This document shows positions 52,943 through 62,027 of a stretch of 64,000 nt of DNA, piece by piece (within the stretch, counting starts at the first letter, position 1; the number at the start of each line of letters is the position of its first letter). Under the pieces are notes generated by a model. The model saw only the letters and a program-made list of their open reading frames with translations, was not told the DNA's origin and searched no databases. This DNA is from an uncultured Anaeroplasmataceae bacterium (GTDB lineage Bacteria > Bacillota_I > Bacilli_A > Acholeplasmatales > Anaeroplasmataceae). A program made the translations under genes and the position numbers. The stretch is from positions 71,329 to 135,328 of the forward strand of contig CALUYM010000002.1 of assembly GCA_944325035.1 (NCBI GenBank), read 5' to 3'.

Positions 52943-54004
52943 ATGAAAAGGTGGAAGTTAATTTTAAACGTTTTTATTCTATTTTTAGTCACAGGATTAA
53001 CAATTTATTATTTGATAAAATCAAATTTATTAACCAATATTTCTGTTATTTTGGAAGTGGCTTGGTATAAACTTATTTTTTTATTTGGACTGGTAATTAT
53101 TTTTTTCTGGTTAGAATCAGCCATTATATATACTTCTATTAAAAGGTTCAATAATACAGCTAAATTTAAAGATGGTATGGGGTCTTACTTAATTGGTAAT
53201 CTTGGTTCAAATGTTACCCCTTGGAAAGCCGGTCATTTCCCTTTTATGGCATATTTTTATTCAAGAAAAAAGTATTCATTAGAAGAAACATTAACTATAT
53301 TTGCGGACAATCATTTGGTATATTCAACTACACTTAGTATTTTGTATTCGTGTATGATGATAGTGGCAATAATTTTTAATTTTAATTTAACTATTAGTGA
53401 TAAGAATATACCACTATTTTTAATAACACTTTTTGGTGTTTTGTCTAATATAGCTTATTTGTTAGGGATAATAATTCTTATAAAAAACAAAAAAATTCAA
53501 GAATGGATTTTAAAGTTACAAATATTATTCACTAAAAAATTCAGAAAAAAAGTAGATATTGGTGAGTATGAAAAAGAAAAAAGATTACAAATGGTTTCGT
53601 ATGAAAAATGTTTTAAATGCTATACAAAGAATTTTAAATCGTATTTTAAACCTACTATGTTTTATTTTTTAGCAATGATTATTAATTATGGCTTACCATA
53701 TTTCATTTATTTAGCATTGAGTGGTTCAAATTTTGATTTTATAGAGTATTGTTATTTTTTTATGCTTATTCAAGCGATGAAGTATGTTAGCAATATAATT
53801 CCTGTCCCAGGTGGGAGTGGTGTAACAGAATTTTGTTTCATCATCGTATATCAAGCTGTAATGACAGATACATATGTAGGTTCATGTCTTTTAATTTGGA
53901 GGTTATTGACATATTTTATTTTTATTGTTATTGATTTTATATACTTTCTTATTTTTAACTCTAAAAATCAAGTTGAGGATATTAAAAAACTAAAAGAAAA
54001 TTAG
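52943..54004 (+). CDS. UPF0104/LPG-synthase-type transmembrane protein
   Basis: A 353-residue membrane protein with about 7-8 TM helices of the lysylphosphatidylglycerol synthetase TM-domain (UPF0104/AglD) family. It shows YLIGNLGSNVTPWKAGHFPF in the middle and the hallmark IIPVPGGSGVTEF near residue 290. It lacks the soluble MprF synthase domain, so it would act as a lipid flippase/transporter. A consensus promoter (TTGCAG, 17 bp, TATAAT) precedes it. A short terminator-like hairpin overlaps its stop and precedes alr. Confidence 0.88.
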   Translation: MKRWKLILNVFILFLVTGLTIYYLIKSNLLTNISVILEVAWYKLIFLFGLVIIFFWLESAIIYTSIKRFNNTAKFKDGMGSYLIGNLGSNVTPWKAGHFPFMAYFYSRKKYSLEETLTIFADNHLVYSTTLSILYSCMMIVAIIFNFNLTISDKNIPLFLITLFGVLSNIAYLLGIIILIKNKKIQEWILKLQILFTKKFRKKVDIGEYEKEKRLQMVSYEKCFKCYTKNFKSYFKPTMFYFLAMIINYGLPYFIYLALSGSNFDFIEYCYFFMLIQAMKYVSNIIPVPGGSGVTEFCFIIVYQAVMTDTYVGSCLLIWRLLTYFIFIVIDFIYFLIFNSKNQVEDIKKLKEN

Positions 54005-54048
54005 TCCTAAGAGGCTAATTTTTTTCATATTATTATATGGTGATTTAT

Positions 54049-54951
54049 TTGAGAATAATCGATTATGCACAAATTAAAATGAATTTAAATAAAATTGAAA
54101 GAAAAACAATTTTAGTTCTAAAAGATAATGCTTATGGTTTTGGTTTTATTCGCGTGTTAACTATGGCGATTAAAGAAGGATTTACTTTTTTTGCTGTAGC
54201 TAAAAAAGAGGATGCTATTTATATTTTAAAAAGATATAAGAATATTAGAGTTTTGTTGTTAGGAAAAGAAAAACTGAAAGGATATGAGAATTTATATATT
54301 ACAGTTAGTGATAAAAACGATTTAACCTATGCGTTACATAACAAACAAAATTATCACTTGAAAATGAAAAGTTTAATGAATAGATTGGGAGTTGTTGATA
54401 TAAAAGATTATATTAATAATGAATATATAAAAGGAATTTATCTTCATATTGGTTCTAATAAAAAAAAAGATGTATTGAAGGAGTTAGAAAGTATAAAAAC
54501 GAATACAGTCAATATAAATTCATTACTTATTCACGTAGGTGGGAGCATATGCTTGGAGTATCATCATGATTTTATAAATAGAATCGGCTTTGCTATTTAT
54601 AATAAATCTTTAAAAATAGTCGGAAAAATATTAAAAATAAACCAATTGAAAAAAGGAGAATTTATCGGTTATGATCTATCTTTAAAATTAAAAAAAACAT
54701 GCTTAATTGGGATTGTCGATGTAGGTTATTCTTCAGGACTATCGAGAAATAATAAAAATAAATATGTATATATAAAGGATCACAAATATTTATTAGTAGG
54801 AAATAAATGCATGGATTATTCATTTATTTTGATAGATGAGCATGTATTGGAGGGAGATATTGTTGAATTTTTAGGACAAAATATTAATTTAGCAAGGCTA
54901 GCTAAAATGGAAGAAAAAAGTATGTATGAGTTATTAGTTCAAACAAAATAA
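54049..54951 (+). CDS. alr: Compact alanine racemase
   Basis: An approximately 300-residue fold type III PLP enzyme. The PLP lysine is in ILVLKDNAYGFG, KMKSLMNRLGVVD matches the DTGMNRLG segment, the second catalytic tyrosine region is VDVGYSSGLSR, and the C-terminal VGNKCMDYSFILID matches VGrvCMDq. It is about 70 residues shorter than typical Alr (360-390), with loss spread through the barrel. It would supply D-alanine for the wall. TTG 54049 after GGTGAT is preferred; the in-frame ATG 54037 overlaps that RBS. Confidence 0.85.
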   Translation: MRIIDYAQIKMNLNKIERKTILVLKDNAYGFGFIRVLTMAIKEGFTFFAVAKKEDAIYILKRYKNIRVLLLGKEKLKGYENLYITVSDKNDLTYALHNKQNYHLKMKSLMNRLGVVDIKDYINNEYIKGIYLHIGSNKKKDVLKELESIKTNTVNINSLLIHVGGSICLEYHHDFINRIGFAIYNKSLKIVGKILKINQLKKGEFIGYDLSLKLKKTCLIGIVDVGYSSGLSRNNKNKYVYIKDHKYLLVGNKCMDYSFILIDEHVLEGDIVEFLGQNINLARLAKMEEKSMYELLVQTK

Positions 54952-55127
54952 AAAATTTACATTCATACTTTCAATAAGTAAAATATAGATATATTTACAT
55001 CTATAATATTTGAGGTAGGGTGATATAAAATGATTCATTTAATAATATTTCTTTGATTATTTTTGTATGTACAATTGCTATTTTACAGCTTGAAAGTTTA
55101 TTATTTCTATAATTTTATGATTAAATA

Positions 55128-55177
55128 AAATAAAAAGCTTCAATAACGCTTATAATAAGCGGGATAAATTGAAGCTT
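55128..55177 (-). terminator. Terminator of the phosphofructokinase gene
   Basis: AAGCTTCAAT/ATTGAAGCTT outer stem and GCTTA/TAAGC inner stem, followed on the minus strand by a T-rich run. Sits 6 bp after the gene stop. Confidence 0.8.
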
Positions 55178-55182
55178 GTATT

Positions 55183-56433
55183 TTATCGATTAGTATTTGC
55201 TAATATTTTTTTCAATTTTGCAAAACGAGGAAGTCCATCTTCAAGTGGAGCTTTCATATCACCTTGAATAAGTGGCATAGCATAAGCAATAAATTTTTCA
55301 TTTAAACCATTTTTATTTTCATTAATCCATTCAAGTGGAACTTTCTTTTCATCATTTGCGACTAAACTTAAGTCGACTAATTCATATTCACAAGTGTACT
55401 TACCATCTACCAGTACTCGTTTAAACGAAACCATTTTATCAGTGATTCCATCTAAAGAATATTTAACAGCCATACTTCCGGCGTTAAAAGCTTCATTAAC
55501 ATCAACTTGTGATGCTAAATGTTGTGCACAGCGTTGCATTAAGTTAAACTCAATTGCGCGAACCTTACATTTAAAATGATTTTTTAACTTGTCTGCTAAA
55601 ATTTGTGCAGTTCCACCTAGTTGAGCGTGCCCAAAAGAATCTTTAGCCATTTCACCTAATGCTTCTGGAATATATTTTCCATCTTTTGTTTTAACACCTT
55701 CAGATACAGCAATTAAAACTTTTTGATTTTTCTTATAGCATTCTTCAACATCGTTAATAAATTTATCGAAGTCAAATACAACTTCTGGCAAATAAATTAA
55801 GTCAGGGCCAAAACCTTTATATGTAGCTAATGCTGATGCAGCAGTTAACCAACCAGCATTACGTCCCATGATTTCGCATACACAAATCATTGGAGTGTCA
55901 TATACACAAGCATCTTGACTTAATTCCATCATTGTTGTAGCTATATATTTAGCAGCTGATCCAAAACCTGGAGTATGGTCTGTCATAACTAAATCATTAT
56001 CAATAGTTTTTGGAATACCGATGCAGTTACATTCATAACCTGATTTTTGCATAAATTTTGAAATTTTATTACAAGTATCCATACTGTCATTTCCACCATT
56101 ATAAAAGAAATAACGGATATTATATTTTTTAAATACTTCTAGAATTCGTTTATAATCAGTATCATCAATACTTGGATCTTTTAATTTATAACGAACAGAA
56201 CCTATTGATGATGAAGGTGTAGTTTTTAATAATTCTAATTCTTCAATGTTTTCTTGACGAATATCTATTAACTCTTCATTAAGAATTCCCCTAATCCCAT
56301 GGCTTGCACCATAGATATCAGTAATTAAATCATGCTTTAAAGCCTCTAAGAATACACCACATGCACTTGCATTGATGACCGAAGTAGGTCCTCCTGATTG
56401 GCCTAAAATACAGGCACCCTTTAAATTTTTCAT
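55183..56433 (-). CDS. pfp: PPi-type 6-phosphofructokinase
   Basis: A 416-residue phosphofructokinase of the long clostridial type. Signature segments: KGACILGQSGGPTSVINASA, GASHGIRGIL, FFYNGGNDSMDTCNK, the diagnostic IGIPKTIDNDLVMTDHTPGF, and EIMGRNAGWLTAASAL. GGNDS in place of GGDGS together with PKTIDND points to pyrophosphate as phosphoryl donor, giving reversible glycolytic flux. ATG 56433 was chosen by homology; AAGGAG lies 29 bp upstream, separated from the ATG by a palindromic repeat. A promoter TTGAAA, 16 bp, TATAAT lies upstream near 56490-56520. Confidence 0.88.
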   Translation of the reverse strand: MKNLKGACILGQSGGPTSVINASACGVFLEALKHDLITDIYGASHGIRGILNEELIDIRQENIEELELLKTTPSSSIGSVRYKLKDPSIDDTDYKRILEVFKKYNIRYFFYNGGNDSMDTCNKISKFMQKSGYECNCIGIPKTIDNDLVMTDHTPGFGSAAKYIATTMMELSQDACVYDTPMICVCEIMGRNAGWLTAASALATYKGFGPDLIYLPEVVFDFDKFINDVEECYKKNQKVLIAVSEGVKTKDGKYIPEALGEMAKDSFGHAQLGGTAQILADKLKNHFKCKVRAIEFNLMQRCAQHLASQVDVNEAFNAGSMAVKYSLDGITDKMVSFKRVLVDGKYTCEYELVDLSLVANDEKKVPLEWINENKNGLNEKFIAYAMPLIQGDMKAPLEDGLPRFAKLKKILANTNR

Positions 56434-56442
56434 AAAAAATTC

Positions 56443-56462
56443 TTGTACAAATTTTGTACAAA
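56443..56462 (-). repeat. Duplicated palindrome between RBS and start of the phosphofructokinase gene
   Basis: TTGTACAAA occurs twice, 11 bp apart. The two copies form a hairpin TTGTAC/GTACAA. Folding would bring AAGGAG (56463-56470) to about 9-10 bp from the ATG. It could alternatively be an operator. Confidence 0.6.
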
Positions 56463-56710
56463 CTCCTTTCTCTTTTGTTAACAATCTAATTATATCTTTT
56501 TGTAAATTATTTTCAACATTTTTTAAAAGTAAAATGATAAACTAGTATCTAAGAGTTATATTTTATCGCACATTATAAAATATTAGTTTTATTAAGCCAT
56601 ACTCCTAAGTAATTATTAAGTATAAAATTGCTTTAAGACTAGAATATTAAAGAATAACAACCAAATTTTTTAGTTTTATGATAAAAATTATAAACATAAA
56701 AAGAAAATTG

Positions 56711-56738
56711 TTGTTAAACGTCAAAACTATGATATAAT
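56711..56738 (+). promoter_or_regulatory. Promoter of pyk
   Basis: TTGTTA, 16 bp, TATAAT, about 100 bp before the ATG. The leader between shows only weak pairing. Confidence 0.6.
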
Positions 56739-56840
56739 TATTAATGGTGAAAATGTATTTATTTTAATCTTTACCGAAAATAGATTAGTTCTTGATGATA
56801 TGAAAATATCAGGAAAATAAAAAAATAAGGAGAAAATACA

Positions 56841-58220
56841 ATGAAAAAGACAAAAATGGTATGTACAATCGGACCAGCTTCTGAACAAAAAGACCAATTA
56901 GAAAGTCTAATTAACGCTGGTATGAACGTTATGCGTATGAACTTCTCACATGGTGATCATGTTGAACAAGGATTCCGTATTAAAAACGTTAAAGCCTTAA
57001 ATGCAGAAAAAGGCTGGAATATCGCATTAATGCTAGACACTAAAGGACCTGAAATTCGTACAGGGTACTTAAAGAATGATGAACCAGTTATGTTAACTGA
57101 AGGTAACACAATTCGTATTACTATGGATTATTCATTCTTAGGTGATGCAAACAAAATCGCAATTTCTTACCCAGGTTTATATGATGATATTTCTGTTGGT
57201 GGAAAGATTCTTGTTGAAGATGGTAACATTACTTTAACTGTTCTTGAAAAAGATGAAGCAGCTAAAGAATTAGTTTGCCGTATCGAAAACTCTCGTAAGT
57301 TAAAGAATAAGAGAAACTGTAATGTTCCAGGTGTTGTTCTTAACATGAACTACATTTCTCCAAAAGATAAAGATGATATCGAATTTGCTTGTGATCAAGA
57401 TTTAGACTTTATCGCTGCTTCATTCGTACGTCGTCCACAAGACATTAAAGATATTCGTGATATTTTAGCAGCTAAAGGAAATGATCATATTAAGATTATT
57501 TCTAAAATTGAAAACCAAGAAGGCGTTGAAAATATGGAAGATATCATCGCTTTATCTGATGGTGTGATGGTTGCTCGTGGAGACCTTGGTGTTGACGTAG
57601 ATGCTTGGGATTTACCTCAAATTCAAAAAGAAATGATTTATATCGCTCAAGCTTCAGGAAAAATTGTTGTAACAGCTACGCAAATGTTAGACTCAATGCA
57701 ACAAAATCCACGTCCTACACGTGCAGAAGTTTCTGACGTTCACAATGCTGTACTTGATGGTACATCAGCTACAATGTTATCAGGTGAATCTGCTCAAGGT
57801 GACTATCCTCTTGAAGCTGTTACTTATATGGCTAAGATTGATGAAAGAGCTGAAGATTACATTGATCATGAATTAATGATTAACAATGTATTAGAATATC
57901 CATCTGAAAAAGATGAAATCGATGCTATCGGTTTAGCTGTAGCTCAAGTTTGTGCAAACTTTGAAGTTGCTGCAGTAGTAGCTGAAGGTGATCAAAACCT
58001 AGCATTTAAGCTTGCTCAATTCCGTCCTGCTTCTGATGTGTTCTTCGCAACTAAAGAACGTTCAGACTGCCGTTCACTTCAATTAGCTTGGGGTGTTCAA
58101 CCTGTTTGTGGTAATTTAGAAGATGCTTATAATGCTGCAGTTGAAGCTTTAGGTCTTGAAAAAGGTGACTCAATCCTTGAAGTAACTAAGGATGGAGTAA
58201 AATTCACTCAAGTTAAGTAA
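56841..58220 (+). CDS. pyk: Pyruvate kinase
   Basis: A 459-residue pyruvate kinase making pyruvate and ATP from PEP and ADP. Key segments: KMVCTIGPASEQKDQLE, MRMNFSHGDH, ALMLDTKGPEIRTGY, the active-site IISKIENQEGVENM, VMVARGDLGVDVDAW, and ATQMLDSMQQNPRPTRAE. It lacks the extra PEP-utiliser C-terminal domain of Bacillus. Codon use is enriched in C-ending codons, as in rpsP, suggesting high expression. Divergent from pfp; together they form a glycolytic pair. RBS AAGGAG. Confidence 0.97.
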   Translation: MKKTKMVCTIGPASEQKDQLESLINAGMNVMRMNFSHGDHVEQGFRIKNVKALNAEKGWNIALMLDTKGPEIRTGYLKNDEPVMLTEGNTIRITMDYSFLGDANKIAISYPGLYDDISVGGKILVEDGNITLTVLEKDEAAKELVCRIENSRKLKNKRNCNVPGVVLNMNYISPKDKDDIEFACDQDLDFIAASFVRRPQDIKDIRDILAAKGNDHIKIISKIENQEGVENMEDIIALSDGVMVARGDLGVDVDAWDLPQIQKEMIYIAQASGKIVVTATQMLDSMQQNPRPTRAEVSDVHNAVLDGTSATMLSGESAQGDYPLEAVTYMAKIDERAEDYIDHELMINNVLEYPSEKDEIDAIGLAVAQVCANFEVAAVVAEGDQNLAFKLAQFRPASDVFFATKERSDCRSLQLAWGVQPVCGNLEDAYNAAVEALGLEKGDSILEVTKDGVKFTQVK

Positions 58221-58307
58221 TTAAATAACTATTTATATACAAAATTCTCTATTTTATGATATTATTTCATAGTAGAGAATTTTTTTATTTTTAGGAGGAA
58301 TATTTCC

Positions 58308-59639
58308 ATGAATGAAAATTATTTAAAAAGAATGAAAGAATATTTAGGGTGTGAATATAATGCTTTTTTATCATCATATAATGAAACACCTGTTCGCTCA
58401 TTACGAGTTAATAAAGTTAGTGAAGAAGAAATATTTAAAAATCTTAATATAAAACTTGAAAAAATTCCTTATGATAAATCAGGTTATTACGTTCTTGATG
58501 ATGGAAAATATGGTAATTCAGTTTACCATCATCTAGGAGCCATTTATTTTCAAGAACCTTCAGCTATGATGCCTGTTAATACTTATAATTTTAGAGGTGA
58601 TGAAGTTGTTTTAGACTTGTGTGCATCTCCTGGTGGTAAATCGAGTCAAATATTAGAGCGTATTCCTGAAGGAATTCTTGTTTCAAATGAAATCTCTAAT
58701 AAAAGAGCTAAAGTATTATTTGGTAATTTAGAAAGAATGGGTTTTAAAAATGCAATTATTACTAATGAAAATCCGACTAATTTAGCTAAAACTTTGCCTA
58801 ATTTTTTTGATGTAATTTTAGTCGATGCACCATGCAGTGGTGAGGGTATGATGCGTAAAGATGAGGATGCTAGAAAAATGTGGAGTCAGGACAACATTAA
58901 TTTGTGTGCTCTACGAGACAAGGATATATTAGATGAAGCGATAAAAATGCTTAAGAAAGATGGAATTTTAATCTATTCAACTTGTACTTTTGCTAAAGAA
59001 GAAGATGAAGATATAGTCAATTATTTAATTGATAAATATCAAATGGAAATATTACCAACACAAGATATTTTAAAAAAATACACTAAAGAAGGATTTGTAA
59101 AAGAAACACTTCGTTTTTATCCGCATATAGCTCGTGGAGAAGGTCAATTTATGGCAGTTTTAAAAAAGATGACGGAAACTAATGGAAAATATCGAGTGAA
59201 TAAAAAAGAAAAACGAGATAAAGACGAAGAAGTGGTATATAAATTTATCAAAGATAATCTTAATTCATGTGAATTAAATATTGTAAAAAGGAAAAACCGG
59301 TTTTATCACTTAAGTTCTAATGTAGATTTAGGTAATTTAAATGTTTTAAATTATGGGATTGAACTAGGTGAGGTTGTAAATGGTAGATTTATACCATTTC
59401 ATCACTTCTTTAAGGCACTAGGACCATATTTCAATAATGTTTTAGAACTTAATATTAACGATAAACGTGTTCTATCTTACTTACATGGAGAAGAAATTAA
59501 AGCTGATGTCAAAAATGGATATGGAGTTATTAAAATTGGTGATTTATATTTAGGTGGTTTTAAAGCGACAAATGGAGTTTTAAAGAATCACTATCCAAAG
59601 GGACTAAGAAATCAGAATCTGTTCGAATATAACGATTAA
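58308..59639 (+). CDS. rsmF: RsmF/RsmB-family rRNA cytosine-C5 methyltransferase
   Basis: A 443-residue NOL1/NOP2/Sun methyltransferase. SAM site VVLDLCASPGGKSSQILERI, the catalytic-release motif VDAPCSGEGMMRKDEDARKM, and the nucleophile TCTF in ILIYSTCTFAKEEDED. The C-terminal 150 residues (SCELNIVKRKNRFYHLSS, YGIELGEVVNGRFIPFHHFF) form the RsmF C-terminal/PUA-like region. The likely product is m5C in 16S rRNA. A T-rich hairpin at about 58250-58285 separates it from pyk; RBS AGGAGG. Confidence 0.92.
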   Translation: MNENYLKRMKEYLGCEYNAFLSSYNETPVRSLRVNKVSEEEIFKNLNIKLEKIPYDKSGYYVLDDGKYGNSVYHHLGAIYFQEPSAMMPVNTYNFRGDEVVLDLCASPGGKSSQILERIPEGILVSNEISNKRAKVLFGNLERMGFKNAIITNENPTNLAKTLPNFFDVILVDAPCSGEGMMRKDEDARKMWSQDNINLCALRDKDILDEAIKMLKKDGILIYSTCTFAKEEDEDIVNYLIDKYQMEILPTQDILKKYTKEGFVKETLRFYPHIARGEGQFMAVLKKMTETNGKYRVNKKEKRDKDEEVVYKFIKDNLNSCELNIVKRKNRFYHLSSNVDLGNLNVLNYGIELGEVVNGRFIPFHHFFKALGPYFNNVLELNINDKRVLSYLHGEEIKADVKNGYGVIKIGDLYLGGFKATNGVLKNHYPKGLRNQNLFEYND

Positions 59640-59778
59640 TCACTTTTTTTTAAAAGAAATAAAAAATTCAACTATCAGTTGAAAAAAAGCGCATATTAAG
59701 TTATAAAACTCAACTGAAAATATATAAAAAAAAACTAAACTAATGATAAAATATAGTTAGAAAGAAGTGATTGATAGA

Positions 59779-60270
59779 ATGCTAGAAACATTTGGACAAA
59801 GATTTCAACGATTAAGAAAAGAAAAAGGTTTAACTCAGGAAGATATTGCTCGAAAAGTCGGGATTACTGCTCAAAGTGTGAGTAAATTGGAAAATGATAT
59901 ATCCGCACCAGATATATTAATTTTGGGGAAACTTGCTCAAATTCTAGGTGTAACTACCGATTATTTATTAGGAAATAGCGATGAATATAAACCAGCTAAG
60001 TTAGAAAAACATGAGAGAGTAGATATATCTAGTAAGGTTTTAAAAATTATTATAAATAGCAGTGACGGAGATAAAGTTAAATTGAATTTACCTTTAGCAG
60101 TTGTAAAACCATTATTAAATAGTGGAGGAATTAATATAGGTGGTAGTGATGCACTAAAAAATATTGATTTTGACCAAATATTTAAATTAGTTGAACAAGG
60201 AGTTGTTGGAACACTGCTAGAGATAAATAGTGCTGATGGAGACAATGTTTTAATAACAGTTGACGTATGA
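59779..60270 (+). CDS. XRE regulator with SHOCT-like C-terminal domain
   Basis: A 163-residue protein. Helix-turn-helix FGQRFQRLRKEKGLTQEDIA, KVGITAQSVSKLENDIS, ILGVTTDYLLGNSDEY; then a C-terminal SHOCT-like domain VLKIIINSSDGDKVKLNLPL and VVGTLLEINSADGDNVLIT. Such proteins often control envelope-stress or lantibiotic-type operons. ATG 59779 follows GAAGTGAT. It overlaps the next gene by 4 bp (ATGA). Target genes are unknown; the operon partner suggests a sensor or anti-sigma-like pair. Confidence 0.88.
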   Translation: MLETFGQRFQRLRKEKGLTQEDIARKVGITAQSVSKLENDISAPDILILGKLAQILGVTTDYLLGNSDEYKPAKLEKHERVDISSKVLKIIINSSDGDKVKLNLPLAVVKPLLNSGGINIGGSDALKNIDFDQIFKLVEQGVVGTLLEINSADGDNVLITVDV

Positions 60271-60500
60271 AAATTATTATTTTGTCAAAGGATTCTAAAG
60301 AGCGAAAGTTTTATTTTCCAACTACCTTTGTTAAATCTAAGTTTGTTTGGAGACGTATTTTTAAAGTAAACATGAGTGATGAAATTTATAAAGAAATAAA
60401 GAAGGCTTATAAGGCTTTGAAAGATTACACTAATAAAAATGGTCATTTCGTATTAATAGAAGTAGAAACAGGCGATGATTATATTCAAATAATTGTTTAA
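60267..60500 (+). CDS. Small SHOCT-like partner protein (77 aa)
   Basis: A 77-residue protein beginning MKIIILSKDSKERKFYFPTT and ending FVLIEVETGDDYIQIIV, resembling the small partners encoded next to SHOCT-like regulators (terminal E-V-E-T-x-D-x-Y-x-x-I). The ATG lies in the preceding stop (ATGA). Function unknown; likely interacts with the upstream protein, an inference from coupling. Confidence 0.65.
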   Translation: MKIIILSKDSKERKFYFPTTFVKSKFVWRRIFKVNMSDEIYKEIKKAYKALKDYTNKNGHFVLIEVETGDDYIQIIV

Positions 60501-60759
60501 AATCTTATGAAAAGATTTATTTGAATATAAATTAGACAATATTAACTATTAAATTATTGAATATGATGTATCGAATTTAAAAACTATAGTTTTATTACTT
60601 CTAAGTTTGGATACTTTATTTTATATTATTTAGATTTAAAGTTTTTCTTTACTTACAAATTAAAGGATATTCTTTTGTATTTATTTTTTATAAATAATTT
60701 AATTTGAGATTTAAAGTTCACTCTTGAATTTATTATTAATTTTGTCTATAATATTTGTG
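60501..60759. other. Intergenic region with the pheS promoter
   Basis: AT-rich and non-coding. TTGAAT (60724-60729), 17 bp, TATAAT (60747-60752) is the likely promoter of the T-box transcript. No terminator for the XRE pair is obvious. Confidence 0.6.
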
Positions 60760-60970
60760 ATATTAATGTGTTGATAAAGATTAGTAAAGTAAGTATACGT
60801 AAAGAGAAGAGGCGGATGGTGAAAGCCTTAAGTTAACCTTGCTTGAATTCACTTTTGAACGGCTCTAATCAAGCCCGCTAATCCCGTTAAGATTAATGAG
60901 TGCTAGTAATTTGCTAGAACTAAGGTGGTACCGCGATAAATCGTCCTTGGATATTAGGATGATTTTTTTT
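60760..60970 (+). ncRNA. T-box leader (phenylalanine) of pheST
   Basis: Conserved AACTAAGGTGGTACCGCG (60918-60935), a TGCTAGTAATTTGCTAG stem before it, and a terminator ATCGTCCT/AGGATGAT followed by eight T. TTC at 60848-60850 is the likely specifier for tRNA-Phe. Confidence 0.92.
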
Positions 60971-60986
60971 GTTTTTGGAGGATTAT

Positions 60987-62027
60987 ATGACAATTAAAGA
61001 ACAACTAGAACAAATTGTTTCAGATGTAAAAGAACGATTAATTTCAATTAAATCAAAAGTTGACTTAATGAATGAAAAAGCAAATGTCCTTGGGAAAAAA
61101 GGTCCATTTGCACAAATTATGGCTAATATGCGTAATTTATCAATTGAAGAAAAAAAAGAAATTGGTCAAATTACTAATGTGGCAAAGCAAGAACTTGAAA
61201 CTGCAATTCAAGATAAATTAAATGAATTAAATGAAGAAGAGATTAATAAGCGTTTGTTAGAAGAAACAGTTGATGTCACAATGCCAGGCATGAAATTAAG
61301 TCTTGGAACAATACATCCTTTAAATCAAACAATTATGGATTTAGAAGATTTATTTATTTCAATGGGTTATGAAGTAGCTGATGGACCAGAAATTGAAACG
61401 GATGAATATTGTTTCGAAAAATTAAATTTACCTAAAGGACATCCAGCTCGTGATATGCAAGATACATTCTATATTGACACAGTTCGTCTTCTAAGAAGTC
61501 AAACATCACCAGTACAAGCGAGAACTATGGAATTGAAAAATGGCCAACCGATTAAGATTGTATGTCCAGGTAAAGTTTATCGTCGTGATCAAGATGATGC
61601 CACACACTCTCATCAATTTATGCAATTTGAAGGTCTAGTGTTAGGTCATAATATTAGTATGGCAGACTTAAAAGGAGCTTTAAGTGAAATTGCAAAAAAA
61701 ATGTTTGGTCAAGATCGTAAAATCCGTCTACGCCCTTCATTTTTCCCATTTACTGAACCAAGTGTAGAGGTAGATGTATCATGTATGCGTTGTAATAATC
61801 AAGGATGTCCGACATGTAAAGGAACTGGCTGGATTGAAGTATTAGGTGCAGGTATGGTTAATAATAATGTTCTTAGAATGTCTGGATATGATCCTGATAA
61901 AATTCAAGGATTTGCATTTGGTGTTGGTGTAGAACGTGTTGCAATGCTGAAATATGGTATTGATGATATTCGTAATTTCTATACAAATGATATTCGCTTT
62001 ATTCGTAAATTTAAGGAGGTAAAATAA
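60987..62027 (+). CDS. pheS: Phenylalanyl-tRNA synthetase alpha subunit
   Basis: A 346-residue PheS. N-terminal coiled-coil tRNA-binding arm, then class II motifs: HPLNQTIMDLEDLFISMGYE, DTFYIDTVRLLRSQTSPVQA, CPGKVYRRDQDDATHSHQF and motif 3 GFAFGVGVERVAMLKYGI. ATG 60987 after GGAGG is correct; the frame extends upstream into the terminator. The stop overlaps pheT (TAATG). The Cys-rich segment CMRCNNQGCPTCKG is common in Firmicutes PheS and may hold zinc. Confidence 0.97.
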   Translation: MTIKEQLEQIVSDVKERLISIKSKVDLMNEKANVLGKKGPFAQIMANMRNLSIEEKKEIGQITNVAKQELETAIQDKLNELNEEEINKRLLEETVDVTMPGMKLSLGTIHPLNQTIMDLEDLFISMGYEVADGPEIETDEYCFEKLNLPKGHPARDMQDTFYIDTVRLLRSQTSPVQARTMELKNGQPIKIVCPGKVYRRDQDDATHSHQFMQFEGLVLGHNISMADLKGALSEIAKKMFGQDRKIRLRPSFFPFTEPSVEVDVSCMRCNNQGCPTCKGTGWIEVLGAGMVNNNVLRMSGYDPDKIQGFAFGVGVERVAMLKYGIDDIRNFYTNDIRFIRKFKEVK

